Source: a virus. Taken from it: a stretch of DNA of 35,029 nucleotides. The notes beneath the pieces were generated by a model, which saw nothing but the letters and a program-made list of their open reading frames with translations, had not been told where the DNA came from and ran no database searches. Below, in pieces: positions 13,581 through 22,118 of the stretch. Position numbers and translations under genes: made by a program. The stretch spans positions 1 through 35,029 of IMG/VR virus record IMGVR_UViG_3300027749_000290; one strand, written 5' to 3'. Each line of letters opens with the position of its first letter. Position 1 is the stretch's first letter.

Positions 13581-15187
13581 TGGCTGATAGAAATGACGAC
13601 CGGTTCTCTAGCCCGGCAGCTCTTCGATTGGCGCGAGAGTTAGCCGCACGTTCTTCAGACAGACCCAAGGCTGTTGCGCCCGGCTATGTGCTTGGAACTG
13701 ATGCAGATGGCAACACCATCTTGATCCCTACGGACGTTCAACCATCCGGGCGTGGCGGCATCTTTGACAATGCTGCTCGCGAGTTTGAAAACTATGGTCC
13801 TCGCACTTCAGATTTTACTGAAGGAACTGCAAACGCCTACAACGCAGGCCAGCAGTATGTTCAGCAAGGTCGCGAGAACATGCAGTACAACCCAGCTTTT
13901 GGCGCTATCCAGCGAGCGGGTGGTACGCTTATGTCAGCAATGTCTCCGCTTGCTGGTGCGGCTAGTTCCATTAGCAAACCTATTGGAAGATACTTTGGCC
14001 CAGCCCCGGAACGTGCGGCGGATGTCGCCACAACTGTTGCGCCCTTCTTTGGCGGGGCAGGCCGTGGCTCAAAGGTTAGGCCAATGGAAGGAAGGGCGCT
14101 TGAGCTGACAGAAAGGCCAGCGCCTGAATTTATTGGCCCTCCTGAGTTGCAAGGTCCCCGCCAGATAACTCCGCAAACTCTTATCGGTCCCCCTGAAATG
14201 CAAGGCCCTCACCAGCCTTTTAGGGTTAATGTTCGCATGAAAGCTCGCCCTGGAGATCCAGAGTTTATTGGTCCATCTGAACAGATTGGGCCGCAACTGC
14301 CTCGCCAAACAAGCCCGGAATTTATTGGCCCGCCTGAGATGCAGGGTCCTCGTTTGCAAAGGCCCGGAGACTTCATTGGTCCTCCTGAGATGCAGGGTCC
14401 TCGCGAGTTAATTGGCCCTCGTCAGCAGAGGCCGGGTGATTTTATTGGGCCACCCGAAATGCAAGGCCCTCGCCAGCTACCTCGCCCAACAGACGCTGAG
14501 TTTATTGGTCCTCGTGAGCAGATTGGACCGCAACTCCCTGCTCGTCCGGGTGACCCCAACTTCATTGGCCCGTCTGAGTTTATTGGGCCACCTGAGTTTA
14601 TTGGCCCCCAGCGCCCCTTCATGGCAGGGAGAATGTCTGAACCTACTGCCCTTGGCACAATGGGTGCTGGTGCTTTGACGCTTGCCCGTTCAATGGGTCC
14701 GGCTGGACAGCCTGTCGGTTCTGGCCGGGGTTCCATGATTGAAGAGCCAGGCGCTCGCGCTGATTATCAATTTGCGCAAGACGCTGTTGGTTCTGGCCGT
14801 GGCTCTATGCTTCCTAATGCAAATGCTCGTGTAGCTTACGAAAAAGCTCAGGCGCTTGATGCTGCCAAACAGCGCATGGCTGCCATACAAGCAACTGGCG
14901 ACAGGGCTCCTATGCCTCCTGCGCGCCCAAGAGAAGGTGGCCTTGCTAGCCTTTTTTCTGGCCCTGCGTATCAGTCTAAAGGCGGAGAACTTCGTCAGGA
15001 CGGCAAGATCAACTGGGGTGACTCAGATAGCGCCGCTGACTTCTTCCGTGCAGACAAAGCCCGTATGGAAACGCCAGATGCGCTAGGCATGAACCGTGGC
15101 GGGGCTGCTAGTGGCAAGCCTGACAAGAATGAAGCCATCCACCGGGCGCTGGACATCATTTCCCATCTTGTTGGACATAGGCGGTAA
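13580..15187 (+). CDS. Low-complexity head-region protein with IGP-P/S-E repeats
   Basis: This 535-residue protein has a helical N terminus, a small-residue-rich part (110-165), then a proline-rich repeat block at about 183-346. There the unit FIGPPEMQGPR and its variants (FIGPSE, QIGPQLP) recur, with 13 IGP cores. After this comes a duplicated VGSGRGSM segment (around 385 and 410). The C terminus ends in KNEAIHRALDIISHLVGHRR. The C-terminal helix resembles short ALxI helices in the next protein. It is translated from an ATG overlapping the portal stop. A role inside the virion or in scaffolding the portal region is plausible from position only. No enzyme domain is seen. Confidence 0.75.
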   Translation: MADRNDDRFSSPAALRLARELAARSSDRPKAVAPGYVLGTDADGNTILIPTDVQPSGRGGIFDNAAREFENYGPRTSDFTEGTANAYNAGQQYVQQGRENMQYNPAFGAIQRAGGTLMSAMSPLAGAASSISKPIGRYFGPAPERAADVATTVAPFFGGAGRGSKVRPMEGRALELTERPAPEFIGPPELQGPRQITPQTLIGPPEMQGPHQPFRVNVRMKARPGDPEFIGPSEQIGPQLPRQTSPEFIGPPEMQGPRLQRPGDFIGPPEMQGPRELIGPRQQRPGDFIGPPEMQGPRQLPRPTDAEFIGPREQIGPQLPARPGDPNFIGPSEFIGPPEFIGPQRPFMAGRMSEPTALGTMGAGALTLARSMGPAGQPVGSGRGSMIEEPGARADYQFAQDAVGSGRGSMLPNANARVAYEKAQALDAAKQRMAAIQATGDRAPMPPARPREGGLASLFSGPAYQSKGGELRQDGKINWGDSDSAADFFRADKARMETPDALGMNRGGAASGKPDKNEAIHRALDIISHLVGHRR

Positions 15188-15190
15188 GCC

Positions 15191-16873
15191 ATGGTCAAGC
15201 GGCACACAGCAGAAGCGTTGCGTATTGCCAAGGCTATACGCCGAAAGAAGTATGCTGATGGTGGTGCGCCATGGGGTAACGTATATGGCAATCAAAGCGA
15301 TCCAATTTTTGATCAGCTTCAAAAAGACATAGCTGCTCAAAAAAGCCGACCGCTTCCTGCAATAGGTTCATTGCAAAAAAATCCAGTGCCATCGCCAGTT
15401 GACGTTAAGCCTAATGTTGGAGGGGATGCTCCGGTAACTGGAGACAAGGACGCAGGGTTGCCGTACATTCCTGGCGGGGTTGAAGGTGGCTCTAGCATGG
15501 ATGGTGGCCCCGGTAGCGTGTCTGGTACAACCTCCGGCAACACTTTTGGCGGCAACACCTATGGGGAAACCTATGGGCCAGCTAATACAGGTTTTGGCCT
15601 ACTAGATAACGCCATAAACAATCCGGGGGCTACCGCAATCAATGCCGCTGTTAGTACGGTCCCCGGCCTTGGGCCGCTCAACACCATTTCGGGTTTGTTT
15701 GGTGGCCCGAATGCTGGCGGCTTGGCTACCGGCTCGTATGGCAACCCCACGTCTATGTCTGGAACATCCTATAGCAAGGGGTCAGACCCTTCTGCGCCTA
15801 CATCCGCATCTAAAGGCCAGACTTCAGCGCCTGCGGCACCTGCTGAAGCGCCACTTAGCACCACCTCAGTGGCGACAACATCCGTAGCGCCTACTCCGGG
15901 GCAGTTTGGAGACATGTACACAGGGCTTCCAGCCCCCATGGCACCAACTGAACCGGTTGCCCCTACTGAGGATGTGTCTGTAAGCCCGACTGGTGTGGCC
16001 ATTGCCAACACACCCGCTGGCTTTGCATTAGCACAACAACAAACAGATCAACATGCATTAGATGCATATGATGCAGCCAAGGCTGATGAAAACGCCGCTA
16101 AAGCTGGCGCGCAAATTGGCGAACAAGTGGGCCAAGCATTAACTTCGCAAACACCATCTGCGCCCAACCCAGCCGGGGAACTTGGCTGGACCGGATGGAC
16201 AGGACAAGCCAAATCCTACTCATCAGATATCCAATCTCCTCAAATTGCTGCTCCTCCGCCATTTGCAACAGCAGAGCAGCTTGCTGATGTTCCTGCGGAC
16301 ATGATTGGCCCCACAGATGTTGGGCAGTCCATCAGCAACTACAGCTATGGCACATTGGCAGATCAAAACCAGCAAGTATCTGATTTGGGTGATGCCATCA
16401 GTGCAGGTTTGGGCGATACCGCACTTGGATCTGGGTTAGGCGATGGCACCATAGGTGGTGAAACCGGTTCTTTTGGGGCTGGTATTGGTGGCTTTGGTGG
16501 CGGGTTTGGTGATGGTTCTATAGGGGGCGAGACTGGATCGTTTGGCGCTGGCATTGGCGGTGAAACAGGGTCCTTTGGCAGTAACACTGGCGATACTAGC
16601 TCCGACAGCAGTGACAGCAATAGCGACAGCGGCGGAACCGGTGGTAGTGATAGCAGCGGCGATGGTGGCGGTGGCGGTGGTGATAGCGAAAAGCGTGGGG
16701 GCCTTGTCCGCTCAAAGCGTCATGCCTCTAACGATATGGTCAAGCAAGCGTTAAAAGTTACTGATGCTTATAGCCGTAAATCAAAGTTGCGACCCAAAAA
16801 AGATGGCTCTGTTGTTAAACAAGCCGTTGTGTTAGCATCGAAATTGGCAAAGCGCCAACGGGGACGCCCGTAA
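15191..16873 (+). CDS. Gly/Ser/Pro-rich head-region protein
   Basis: This 560-residue protein has a basic N-terminal helix followed by YADGGAP (HTAEALRIAKAIRRKKYADGG), then a long disordered region rich in Gly, Ser, Pro, Thr and Ala. The unit GGETGSFGAGIGG is repeated around residues 415-470, and a Ser/Asp/Gly-only stretch follows. The C terminus is basic (KRGGLVRSKRH..., VKQALKVTDAYSRKSK) and ends KRQRGRP, an AT-hook-like core. Basic ends and a flexible middle suggest a virion-internal DNA-contacting or tethering protein. It lies 3 bp after the IGP-repeat gene. No homologous enzyme family is recognised. Confidence 0.72.
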   Translation: MVKRHTAEALRIAKAIRRKKYADGGAPWGNVYGNQSDPIFDQLQKDIAAQKSRPLPAIGSLQKNPVPSPVDVKPNVGGDAPVTGDKDAGLPYIPGGVEGGSSMDGGPGSVSGTTSGNTFGGNTYGETYGPANTGFGLLDNAINNPGATAINAAVSTVPGLGPLNTISGLFGGPNAGGLATGSYGNPTSMSGTSYSKGSDPSAPTSASKGQTSAPAAPAEAPLSTTSVATTSVAPTPGQFGDMYTGLPAPMAPTEPVAPTEDVSVSPTGVAIANTPAGFALAQQQTDQHALDAYDAAKADENAAKAGAQIGEQVGQALTSQTPSAPNPAGELGWTGWTGQAKSYSSDIQSPQIAAPPPFATAEQLADVPADMIGPTDVGQSISNYSYGTLADQNQQVSDLGDAISAGLGDTALGSGLGDGTIGGETGSFGAGIGGFGGGFGDGSIGGETGSFGAGIGGETGSFGSNTGDTSSDSSDSNSDSGGTGGSDSSGDGGGGGGDSEKRGGLVRSKRHASNDMVKQALKVTDAYSRKSKLRPKKDGSVVKQAVVLASKLAKRQRGRP

Positions 16874-16891
16874 TCCTAGCTAGGAGCTGTT

Positions 16892-18136
16892 ATGTCAGAT
16901 ATGGCAAAAAAGGCCCGTGCGGCCATGAAGGCAAAGGCCAAAAGCCTTACTGCCGACCGTCCCCTTGAGAGAGTGGACTCATCTACATTTACGCCGCCTG
17001 AACTTTTGAATGCTGATGTGAAGACCGGCATGCGTCCGATCTCTCGTCGCGCATACAAGTCTGGCGGCAAGGTTGAGGGTGCTAAGGCCCCCCCCAACAT
17101 GGGCAAATCTGTCCGTTCTGGCAACAAGCCGGTAACCGCAGATTCGTTTATCAATCGCAATATGAAGGATGCCAATCAGGAGCGTGAGGGCATCAAGCAT
17201 ATTGGCGGGTTGAAGACTGGTGGCCGTGCCAAAAAGATGGTTGGCGGCCCCATGGAGGGTGCGCAGCGGATGATGCAGCGCGCACAGGCTGTTGGTGATG
17301 TTCCTGACGCTACGATGAACTTCAGCGGCATCAAAAAGGGTTCGCTTTCTCCCATGCGCGCTACGGGCATGAAGAAGGGCGGCTCTGCTGCAAAGCATGA
17401 GGATGTTGCGGAAGACAAGGCGCTCATCAAGAAGATGGTGAAGCCTGCGGCGCGCACCGCCAAGGCGGAGGGTGGTTACAATACTGATTACTATGCGCGC
17501 GCCAAACGTCGTGAAGATCTTGGCGACGATAGCATCAGCCACGCAATTGCCGAAAGTGAGGCTCGCCGTCGTCAGGCATATGACGAGGAGCATGGTACTC
17601 AGGAACTGAAATCTGGCGGTAAAGCTAAACGCACCGCCAAGTTTGGCGGCGGCGCTCTGGGCGGAGCACCCAAGAAGGGCGGCAAGGGCAAGACCAACAT
17701 CAACATTCTGATTGGTGCTGGTAGACCTGCTGGCGCTGCTGACATGGCTCCTAACCCTATGGGCGGGCCTACGCCTCCTCCGGGCATTCCGATTGCTGTC
17801 CCGCCGCCTGCTGGGGGGCCTCCGGGCGGCGCTCCTATGCCGATGCCTATGCCCATGCCGGGTCCTGCTGGCCCTCCTGGCCCTCCCGGAATGCCTATGC
17901 CCCGCAAGTCGGGTGGGCGTACCTACAAGTCCTATAAGGACATGGACGCTGGTGCCGGTTCTGGCGAAGGCCGTCTTGAAAAGACTGAGATTGCCAAGCG
18001 TGGAGAGCGCAAGTTTGGCGGCAAGGCTTACCGTTCCTACAAGGACATGGATGCGGGGGCTGGATCTGGCGAAGGGCGTTTGGAGAAGGCAGAGATTGCT
18101 TCCAGGCATCCCAAGGTGTTGCCCGGCAATTACTGA
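16892..18136 (+). CDS. Basic KxGG-motif virion-type protein
   Basis: This 414-residue, strongly basic protein has repeated KSGG/KTGG/KKGG motifs (YKSGGKVEG, LKTGGRAKK, MKKGGSAAK, LKSGGKAKR). A proline-rich part with MPMPMPMPGPAGPPGPPG comes next. The C terminus holds a tandem pair of a roughly 30-residue unit containing SYKDMDAGAGSGEGRLEK. I associate this last motif with head-region proteins of environmental phages. The AGGAG at 16881 supports the ATG at 16892. Charge and position suggest binding to packaged DNA or to the inner capsid; this is inferred. A long open frame on the opposite strand is a composition artefact. Confidence 0.75.
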   Translation: MSDMAKKARAAMKAKAKSLTADRPLERVDSSTFTPPELLNADVKTGMRPISRRAYKSGGKVEGAKAPPNMGKSVRSGNKPVTADSFINRNMKDANQEREGIKHIGGLKTGGRAKKMVGGPMEGAQRMMQRAQAVGDVPDATMNFSGIKKGSLSPMRATGMKKGGSAAKHEDVAEDKALIKKMVKPAARTAKAEGGYNTDYYARAKRREDLGDDSISHAIAESEARRRQAYDEEHGTQELKSGGKAKRTAKFGGGALGGAPKKGGKGKTNINILIGAGRPAGAADMAPNPMGGPTPPPGIPIAVPPPAGGPPGGAPMPMPMPMPGPAGPPGPPGMPMPRKSGGRTYKSYKDMDAGAGSGEGRLEKTEIAKRGERKFGGKAYRSYKDMDAGAGSGEGRLEKAEIASRHPKVLPGNY

Positions 18137-18202
18137 TTTGCAGCAGAGCGCGTTCTAGCTGCAAATTGGGTGGAGATGCGATCCCCCTTCGTGTCTCCAC
18201 CC
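18136..18202. terminator. Two adjacent hairpins after the KxGG protein
   Basis: ATTTGCAGC (18136-18144) pairs with GCTGCAAAT (18158-18166), and GGGTGGAGA (18168-18176) pairs with TCTCCACCC (18194-18202). Neither has a T-run, so transcript processing or partial termination is more likely than a classic terminator. Confidence 0.5.
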
Positions 18203-18233
18203 TCCATACAAAAGGGGGCCGCAGGGGGCGGTT

Positions 18234-18449
18234 ATGGCAGGAACAACGTATCAGGCGTACTATCAGTATGAGTTGAAAAAGCTCATCAATGAAAATATCG
18301 AAAGACTTAAAGAAGGTCTCGTAAGCTCTTATCAAATCGAAGGTTTTGACTTTTCGGGCTACCGACACCAAGTAGGTAGAGTCGAAGGACTGCGCATGGC
18401 TTTGGAGCTGTGCGAGGAAGCAGACGCCATTGTGAATGGCAAAGAGTAG
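18234..18449 (+). CDS. Hypothetical helical protein, 71 aa
   Basis: This 71-residue protein is predicted to be almost entirely helical (YQYELKKLINENIERLKEGL...GLRMALELCEEADAIVNGKE). GGGGGCGGTT precedes the ATG at 18234. The arrangement of a 'YRHQVGRVEGLR' turn between two helices resembles small hypothetical proteins found next to phage head genes. The function is unknown; it is co-transcribed with the GroES-like gene 9 bp downstream. Confidence 0.7.
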   Translation: MAGTTYQAYYQYELKKLINENIERLKEGLVSSYQIEGFDFSGYRHQVGRVEGLRMALELCEEADAIVNGKE

Positions 18450-18458
18450 GGGGTAGAT

Positions 18459-18851
18459 ATGCCGTTTATGCCTATGGAACACGAAACAGATCCCGTTGAG
18501 CACTTGAAGAAAGAGTTGGGGGATCTTTCAACAATTGAAGTATTCAACAATCAGATACTGGTGGCGGTCTACATCCGCCCTCAGAAGACGAAAAGCGGCA
18601 TCATCCTGACCAGTCAGACGACTGATGAGGACCGGTATCAGTCCAAAGTTGGATTGGTAATCAAAAAAGGTCCGCAGGCTTTTCTGGATAGTTCCGGCGA
18701 ATGGTTTGATGATGTTGAGATCAATGAGGGCGATTGGATTGTTTTTCGTCCGTCCGATGGCTGGAGCATTACCGTCAATAATGTCCTGTGCCGCATGATT
18801 GATGATGTGAACATCAAGGCCCGTGTCGATCAGCCTGATCGCGTTTGGTAA
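18459..18851 (+). CDS. GroES-like (Cpn10) co-chaperonin-type protein
   Basis: This 130-residue protein has the Cpn10 layout. NNQILVAVYIRPQKTKSGIILTS resembles the first strands and the start of the mobile loop, then VGLVIKKGPQAF, then EGDWIVFRPSDGWSITVNNVLCRMI matches the later beta-barrel strands. GroES-like proteins cap GroEL; the phage examples T4 gp31 and RB49 CocO help fold the capsid protein. Its position directly before the scaffold fits a role in folding the major capsid protein. The mobile loop region TTDEDRYQ is polar and lacks the usual hydrophobic IVL tripeptide, so interaction with GroEL is uncertain. Confidence 0.75.
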   Translation: MPFMPMEHETDPVEHLKKELGDLSTIEVFNNQILVAVYIRPQKTKSGIILTSQTTDEDRYQSKVGLVIKKGPQAFLDSSGEWFDDVEINEGDWIVFRPSDGWSITVNNVLCRMIDDVNIKARVDQPDRVW

Positions 18852-18863
18852 AGGAGAAATCAC

Positions 18864-19790
18864 ATGTCGGACACCGAAGAGCAGATTGAATTTAATCTGG
18901 ATGATGCTCCCAAGGTAGAGGCGCAAAAAAACGACGAGCCCATCATTGAGATTGTTGATGAGCGCGTTCTTGAAGCAAATCAAGAAGGTCAAACTCCTGA
19001 AAAGGATGTTGATAAAGCACTGAAAAAGCTTACTAAAAAGCTTGAGGAAGAGCGCAAAGCCCGGATGGATGCCGAAGCTTTTGCTCGTAATGCGGGTGAA
19101 CAGGCTCGTATGGCTCATAATGAAGCCAGCGACAGCAACTTGCATTTGGTCAGTGGGGCTATTGATTCGGTCAGGCGCGATCAGGAGATCCTGAAAGCAA
19201 ATCTTCGGGATGCGATGGCGATTGGCGACTATGATAAGGCCGCTGATCTTCAGGAGCAGATGGCTTCCAACATTACAAACCTACGCCAGCTTGAGCGTGG
19301 CTTTGAGGAGATGAAGCAGCAGCCTCGCGTTCAGCCTCAGGCACCCCAGCCAAGGGGTGTAACGGTAGATACGCTAATTGAACAGGTAACGCCCCGTTCA
19401 GCGGAGTGGCTTCAGCGCAATCGTGAGCATTTGCCGGATCAGAGGTCGATCCGTGTCATGGCAAGGGCGCATGATGATGCAGTTGATTTTGGAATTGCTC
19501 CTGAATCAGATGCGTATTTCCAGTTTGTTGAAAATAGGCTTGGGATTAGCAACAAACGTAATTCTATCCCAGAGGTAGATGCCGTTATGTCTGATGCGTC
19601 CCAATCTAAGCAACGTCGATCTTCACCCCCATCTGCTCCGGTATCTAGAAACCCAATCGACTCTCCGCAACGTCCCGGAGTAATTCGATTGACGCCCGCA
19701 GAGGTTGAGGCCGCTAAAATCAGCGGTATTACGCCTTTGGAATACCATGAGAACAAGATGCGAGAGCTGCAAAAGCAGCGCATGAACTGA
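18864..19790 (+). CDS. Head scaffolding protein
   Basis: This 308-residue acidic protein is rich in coiled coil (residues about 45-150: DKALKKLTKKLEEERKARMDAEAFARN... and LRDAMAIGDYDKAADLQEQMASNITNLRQLERGF). A proline/glutamine linker and a C-terminal helix (LTPAEVEAAKISGITPLEYHENKMRELQKQR) follow. This composition and the place between portal and major capsid genes are typical of scaffolding proteins, which guide prohead assembly and then leave. The C-terminal helix would be the capsid-binding part. AAGGAG precedes the ATG. The next gene follows after 10 bp. Confidence 0.82.
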   Translation: MSDTEEQIEFNLDDAPKVEAQKNDEPIIEIVDERVLEANQEGQTPEKDVDKALKKLTKKLEEERKARMDAEAFARNAGEQARMAHNEASDSNLHLVSGAIDSVRRDQEILKANLRDAMAIGDYDKAADLQEQMASNITNLRQLERGFEEMKQQPRVQPQAPQPRGVTVDTLIEQVTPRSAEWLQRNREHLPDQRSIRVMARAHDDAVDFGIAPESDAYFQFVENRLGISNKRNSIPEVDAVMSDASQSKQRRSSPPSAPVSRNPIDSPQRPGVIRLTPAEVEAAKISGITPLEYHENKMRELQKQRMN

Positions 19791-19800
19791 GGAGAGTTAA

Positions 19801-20415
19801 ATGTCTGATATTGCTACAAGTTCTACCAAACGCCGTGGTCGCCCGCCTCGTTCTCCGGTCTCAATCCTTGCTGCGGACCATGATGAGGTTCTTGATGCCC
19901 TTGCTGTTCGGGAATCTGCACCTGAACGCCCTGCTATGAGGCCCTCTTTGCGTGAAGATGACCCCAGGGCGGCTGCTGCTCGCCGTGCTGCGGAAATCCG
20001 TGGGCATTTGGGTGGCATGGATGAAGGAACTGATGAGTTCAGGACCCCCGAAGCACCTCCTGGCTGGGAATATGAGTGGAAGCGCCGGACTTTGCTTGGT
20101 CAGGAAGATCCTGCATATCAGGTTCAACTTGCTCGAATGGGCTGGGACCATGTTCCAACCAATCGTCACCCTGAAATGATGCCTGTTCAGGGGGTGCACC
20201 CAACAATTGAACGTAAGGGCATGGTTTTGATGCAGCGTCCGGCAGTAATTTCGGAGGAAGCCCGTGCGGCTGACCGCAGGCGGGCGCAAAACCAAGTTCG
20301 CGTTAAAGAACAACAGCTTAACGCAGCTCCTGATGGCACTTTAACCCGTGATCACGCCAGTGTCCGGCCTCAAATTAACAAGGGATATTCGCCAATTCCG
20401 GTCCCTAAAGACTAA
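19801..20415 (+). CDS. Basic head-region protein with AT-hook-like N terminus
   Basis: This 204-residue protein starts with a basic KRRGRPPRSP motif (10-19) with the GRP core of an AT-hook, so the N terminus may bind the minor groove of DNA. A helical acidic part, the conserved-looking APPGWEYEWKRRTLLGQEDP block and a QLARMGWDHVPTNRHPEMMP block follow. The last 60 residues are charged and helical. I recall this WEYEWKR layout from uncharacterised podovirus head-cassette proteins. GAGGAG precedes the ATG, and a strong terminator follows the stop, ending this transcription unit. Confidence 0.75.
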   Translation: MSDIATSSTKRRGRPPRSPVSILAADHDEVLDALAVRESAPERPAMRPSLREDDPRAAAARRAAEIRGHLGGMDEGTDEFRTPEAPPGWEYEWKRRTLLGQEDPAYQVQLARMGWDHVPTNRHPEMMPVQGVHPTIERKGMVLMQRPAVISEEARAADRRRAQNQVRVKEQQLNAAPDGTLTRDHASVRPQINKGYSPIPVPKD

Positions 20416-20430
20416 AATTACGCTAATTGG

Positions 20431-20457
20431 GGGGTCGCATTAAGCGGCCCCTTTACA
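20431..20457 (+). terminator. Intrinsic terminator between scaffold and capsid units
   Basis: GGGGTCGC (20431-20438) and GCGGCCCC (20444-20451) form an 8-bp stem with one U-G pair around ATTAA, followed by TTTACATTT. It limits read-through into the capsid genes, which then need their own promoter in 20460-20580. Confidence 0.75.
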
Positions 20458-20509
20458 TTTGTCATTTATAATTGTATTTTTTGTTTCAAGCTCTAAAGAG
20501 CCTACTCCA

Positions 20510-20563
20510 TTCCCCGGCGCGAATGGACCACATTTCGTAGATTTACGGCTTCCCCGGCGCGAA
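20510..20563 (+). promoter_or_regulatory. Direct repeat TTCCCCGGCGCGAA upstream of the capsid operon
   Basis: Two exact 14-bp copies at 20510-20523 and 20550-20563 are 40 bp apart, in non-coding DNA between a terminator and the decoration-like gene. A TATAAT lies at 20467-20472 without a good -35. The repeats may be activator or phage-promoter elements driving strong capsid expression. Confidence 0.5.
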
Positions 20564-20597
20564 GCTAGTGAATTGCTCCCCAAAAGGAGCCCTCCCC

Positions 20598-21191
20598 ATG
20601 GCTAATACGAACGCACCGTTTGGCTTTCGCCAAGTGAGCGGTAATGGCTCTGCCCCGACCTATGAGCAGGTTGCGGTAGATATTGCCTATAACACGACGA
20701 ACATCTTTTTTGGCGACCCCGTTGCCCCCACTAGCACTGGCTACATCACGCAGGCTGGCTCGTCTGGCGGTAGCTCTGATACGCAGATTGCTGGCATCTT
20801 TGCTGGCTGTCAGTATCTCTCGACCGTGATGAAGCGCACTGTTTGGTCCAACTACTATCCTGGTGGGACTGATCCTGCGACCGGCACGATCATTGGCTAT
20901 ATCATCAATGATCCCAATGCTAGGTTTAATGCTCAGACCAGCTCTGCTGGCGCTGCGCAGACAAACATTAACAACACTGTTGGCTTCACGATTGGCTCTG
21001 GCAACACTTCGACCGGCATCTCTGCCGCTCTGGTGAACATGTCCACTGCTGGCACGGATGCTACTCAGCCCTTCCGCATCTTGGCGCTTGACACGACCCC
21101 CCCGGGTTCGAGTGGCACTGAGGCTGGCGCCTACAATTATGTAATTGTTGGCTTCAACAATGTGTCCACCAAGTCCCTCGTGGGCATTTAA
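20598..21191 (+). CDS. Head decoration/structural protein
   Basis: This 197-residue protein starts MANTNAPFGFRQVSGNGSAPTYEQVAVDIAYNTTNIFFGDPV. The NAPFGF start and Gly/Ala/Thr-rich beta content match abundant structural proteins encoded just upstream of major capsid genes in many environmental phages. It probably sits on the outside of the capsid as a decoration or stabilising protein. AAGGAG at 20584-20589 fixes the ATG at 20598; the in-frame upstream extension overlaps the regulatory repeats and is rejected. The codons here and in the capsid gene show many C-ending, highly expressed-type choices. The major capsid gene follows after 12 bp. Confidence 0.8.
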   Translation: MANTNAPFGFRQVSGNGSAPTYEQVAVDIAYNTTNIFFGDPVAPTSTGYITQAGSSGGSSDTQIAGIFAGCQYLSTVMKRTVWSNYYPGGTDPATGTIIGYIINDPNARFNAQTSSAGAAQTNINNTVGFTIGSGNTSTGISAALVNMSTAGTDATQPFRILALDTTPPGSSGTEAGAYNYVIVGFNNVSTKSLVGI

Positions 21192-21203
21192 GGAGTAGGA
21201 TCA

Positions 21204-22118
21204 ATGGCTGTTAATCTCTCAGCGATTAAAGACCTTCTCCTCCCCGGTCTCCGTGGGGTTGAAGGCAAGTACGAGCAGATCCCGTCGCAGTACGACAAGA
21301 TCTTTAACAAGCATGATTCCAAGATGGCGCTTGAGCGCACCGCTGAAATGCGTTTCTTGGGTCTTGCTCAGTTGAAGACTGAAGGCGGCCAGACGCAGTT
21401 CGACAACAACGCTGGCGAGCGTTATGTGTACAACCAGGAGCACACTGAAATTGCTCTGGGTTATGCCATCACTCGCAAAGCGATTGACGACAACCTCTAC
21501 AAGACCCAGTTCATGCCTTCGAACCTTGGCCTGATTGAATCTTTCCATCAGACCAAAGAGATCTACGGCGCGAACGTGCTGAACACTGCTACGACGTATA
21601 ATGCGTCTGTTGGCGGTGACGGCAAGGCTCTTTGCGCCAGCGATCACCCGATTGATGGCACGACGGTCCCCAACATTCCGACGACCCCGGTCGATCTGAA
21701 TGAGTCGACCCTGCTGAACGCGATGATCTCGATCAGGACGAACTTCAAGGACCAGGCCGGTCTGAAGATCTTCGCTCGTGGCCGCAAGCTGATCATCCCC
21801 CCGCAGCTTGAGCCCGTTGCTATCCGCCTCACCAAGACGGAACTCCGTCCCGGTACTGCGGACAACGACGTCAACGCGATCATGAGCACGGCAGGTGGCC
21901 TCTCTGATGGCTACATGGTCAACGACTTCTTGACCTCTCAGTATGCTTGGTTCTTGCTGACCAACATCGACGGCCTGTCGTACATGGAGCGAGTAAAGTT
22001 TGAATCCGACATGCAGGTCGACTTTGTTACAGACAACCTGCTTGTTAAGGGCTACGAGCGTTACTCGTTTGGTTACTACAATTGGAGGAGTATCTGGGGA
22101 AGTTTCCCAACCTCTTGA
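21204..22118 (+). CDS. Major capsid protein (HK97 fold, Mu gpT-like)
   Basis: This 304-residue protein has the N-arm and E-loop region in the first 100 residues. Conserved blocks ALGYAITRKAIDDNLY, TYNASVGGDGKALCASDHP and GLKIFARGRKLIIPPQLEPVA belong to the P domain. DNLLVKGYERYSFGYYNWRSIWGS closes the fold, as in Mu-like HK97-fold capsid proteins. It forms the capsid shell. GGAG lies upstream of the ATG. Members I know often end in a FG(W/Y)xxxRGxxGSPG-type tail; here the end reads FPTS and is directly followed by a homing-endonuclease-type gene, so the last residues may have been altered by that insertion. Confidence 0.88.
   Translation: MAVNLSAIKDLLLPGLRGVEGKYEQIPSQYDKIFNKHDSKMALERTAEMRFLGLAQLKTEGGQTQFDNNAGERYVYNQEHTEIALGYAITRKAIDDNLYKTQFMPSNLGLIESFHQTKEIYGANVLNTATTYNASVGGDGKALCASDHPIDGTTVPNIPTTPVDLNESTLLNAMISIRTNFKDQAGLKIFARGRKLIIPPQLEPVAIRLTKTELRPGTADNDVNAIMSTAGGLSDGYMVNDFLTSQYAWFLLTNIDGLSYMERVKFESDMQVDFVTDNLLVKGYERYSFGYYNWRSIWGSFPTS

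Noticed and set aside
16979-18109. 376-codon open frame on the minus strand opposite the KxGG protein
   Set aside because: Composition artefact of a GC-rich repetitive gene; the plus-strand protein has a good ribosome site, family motifs and operon context.
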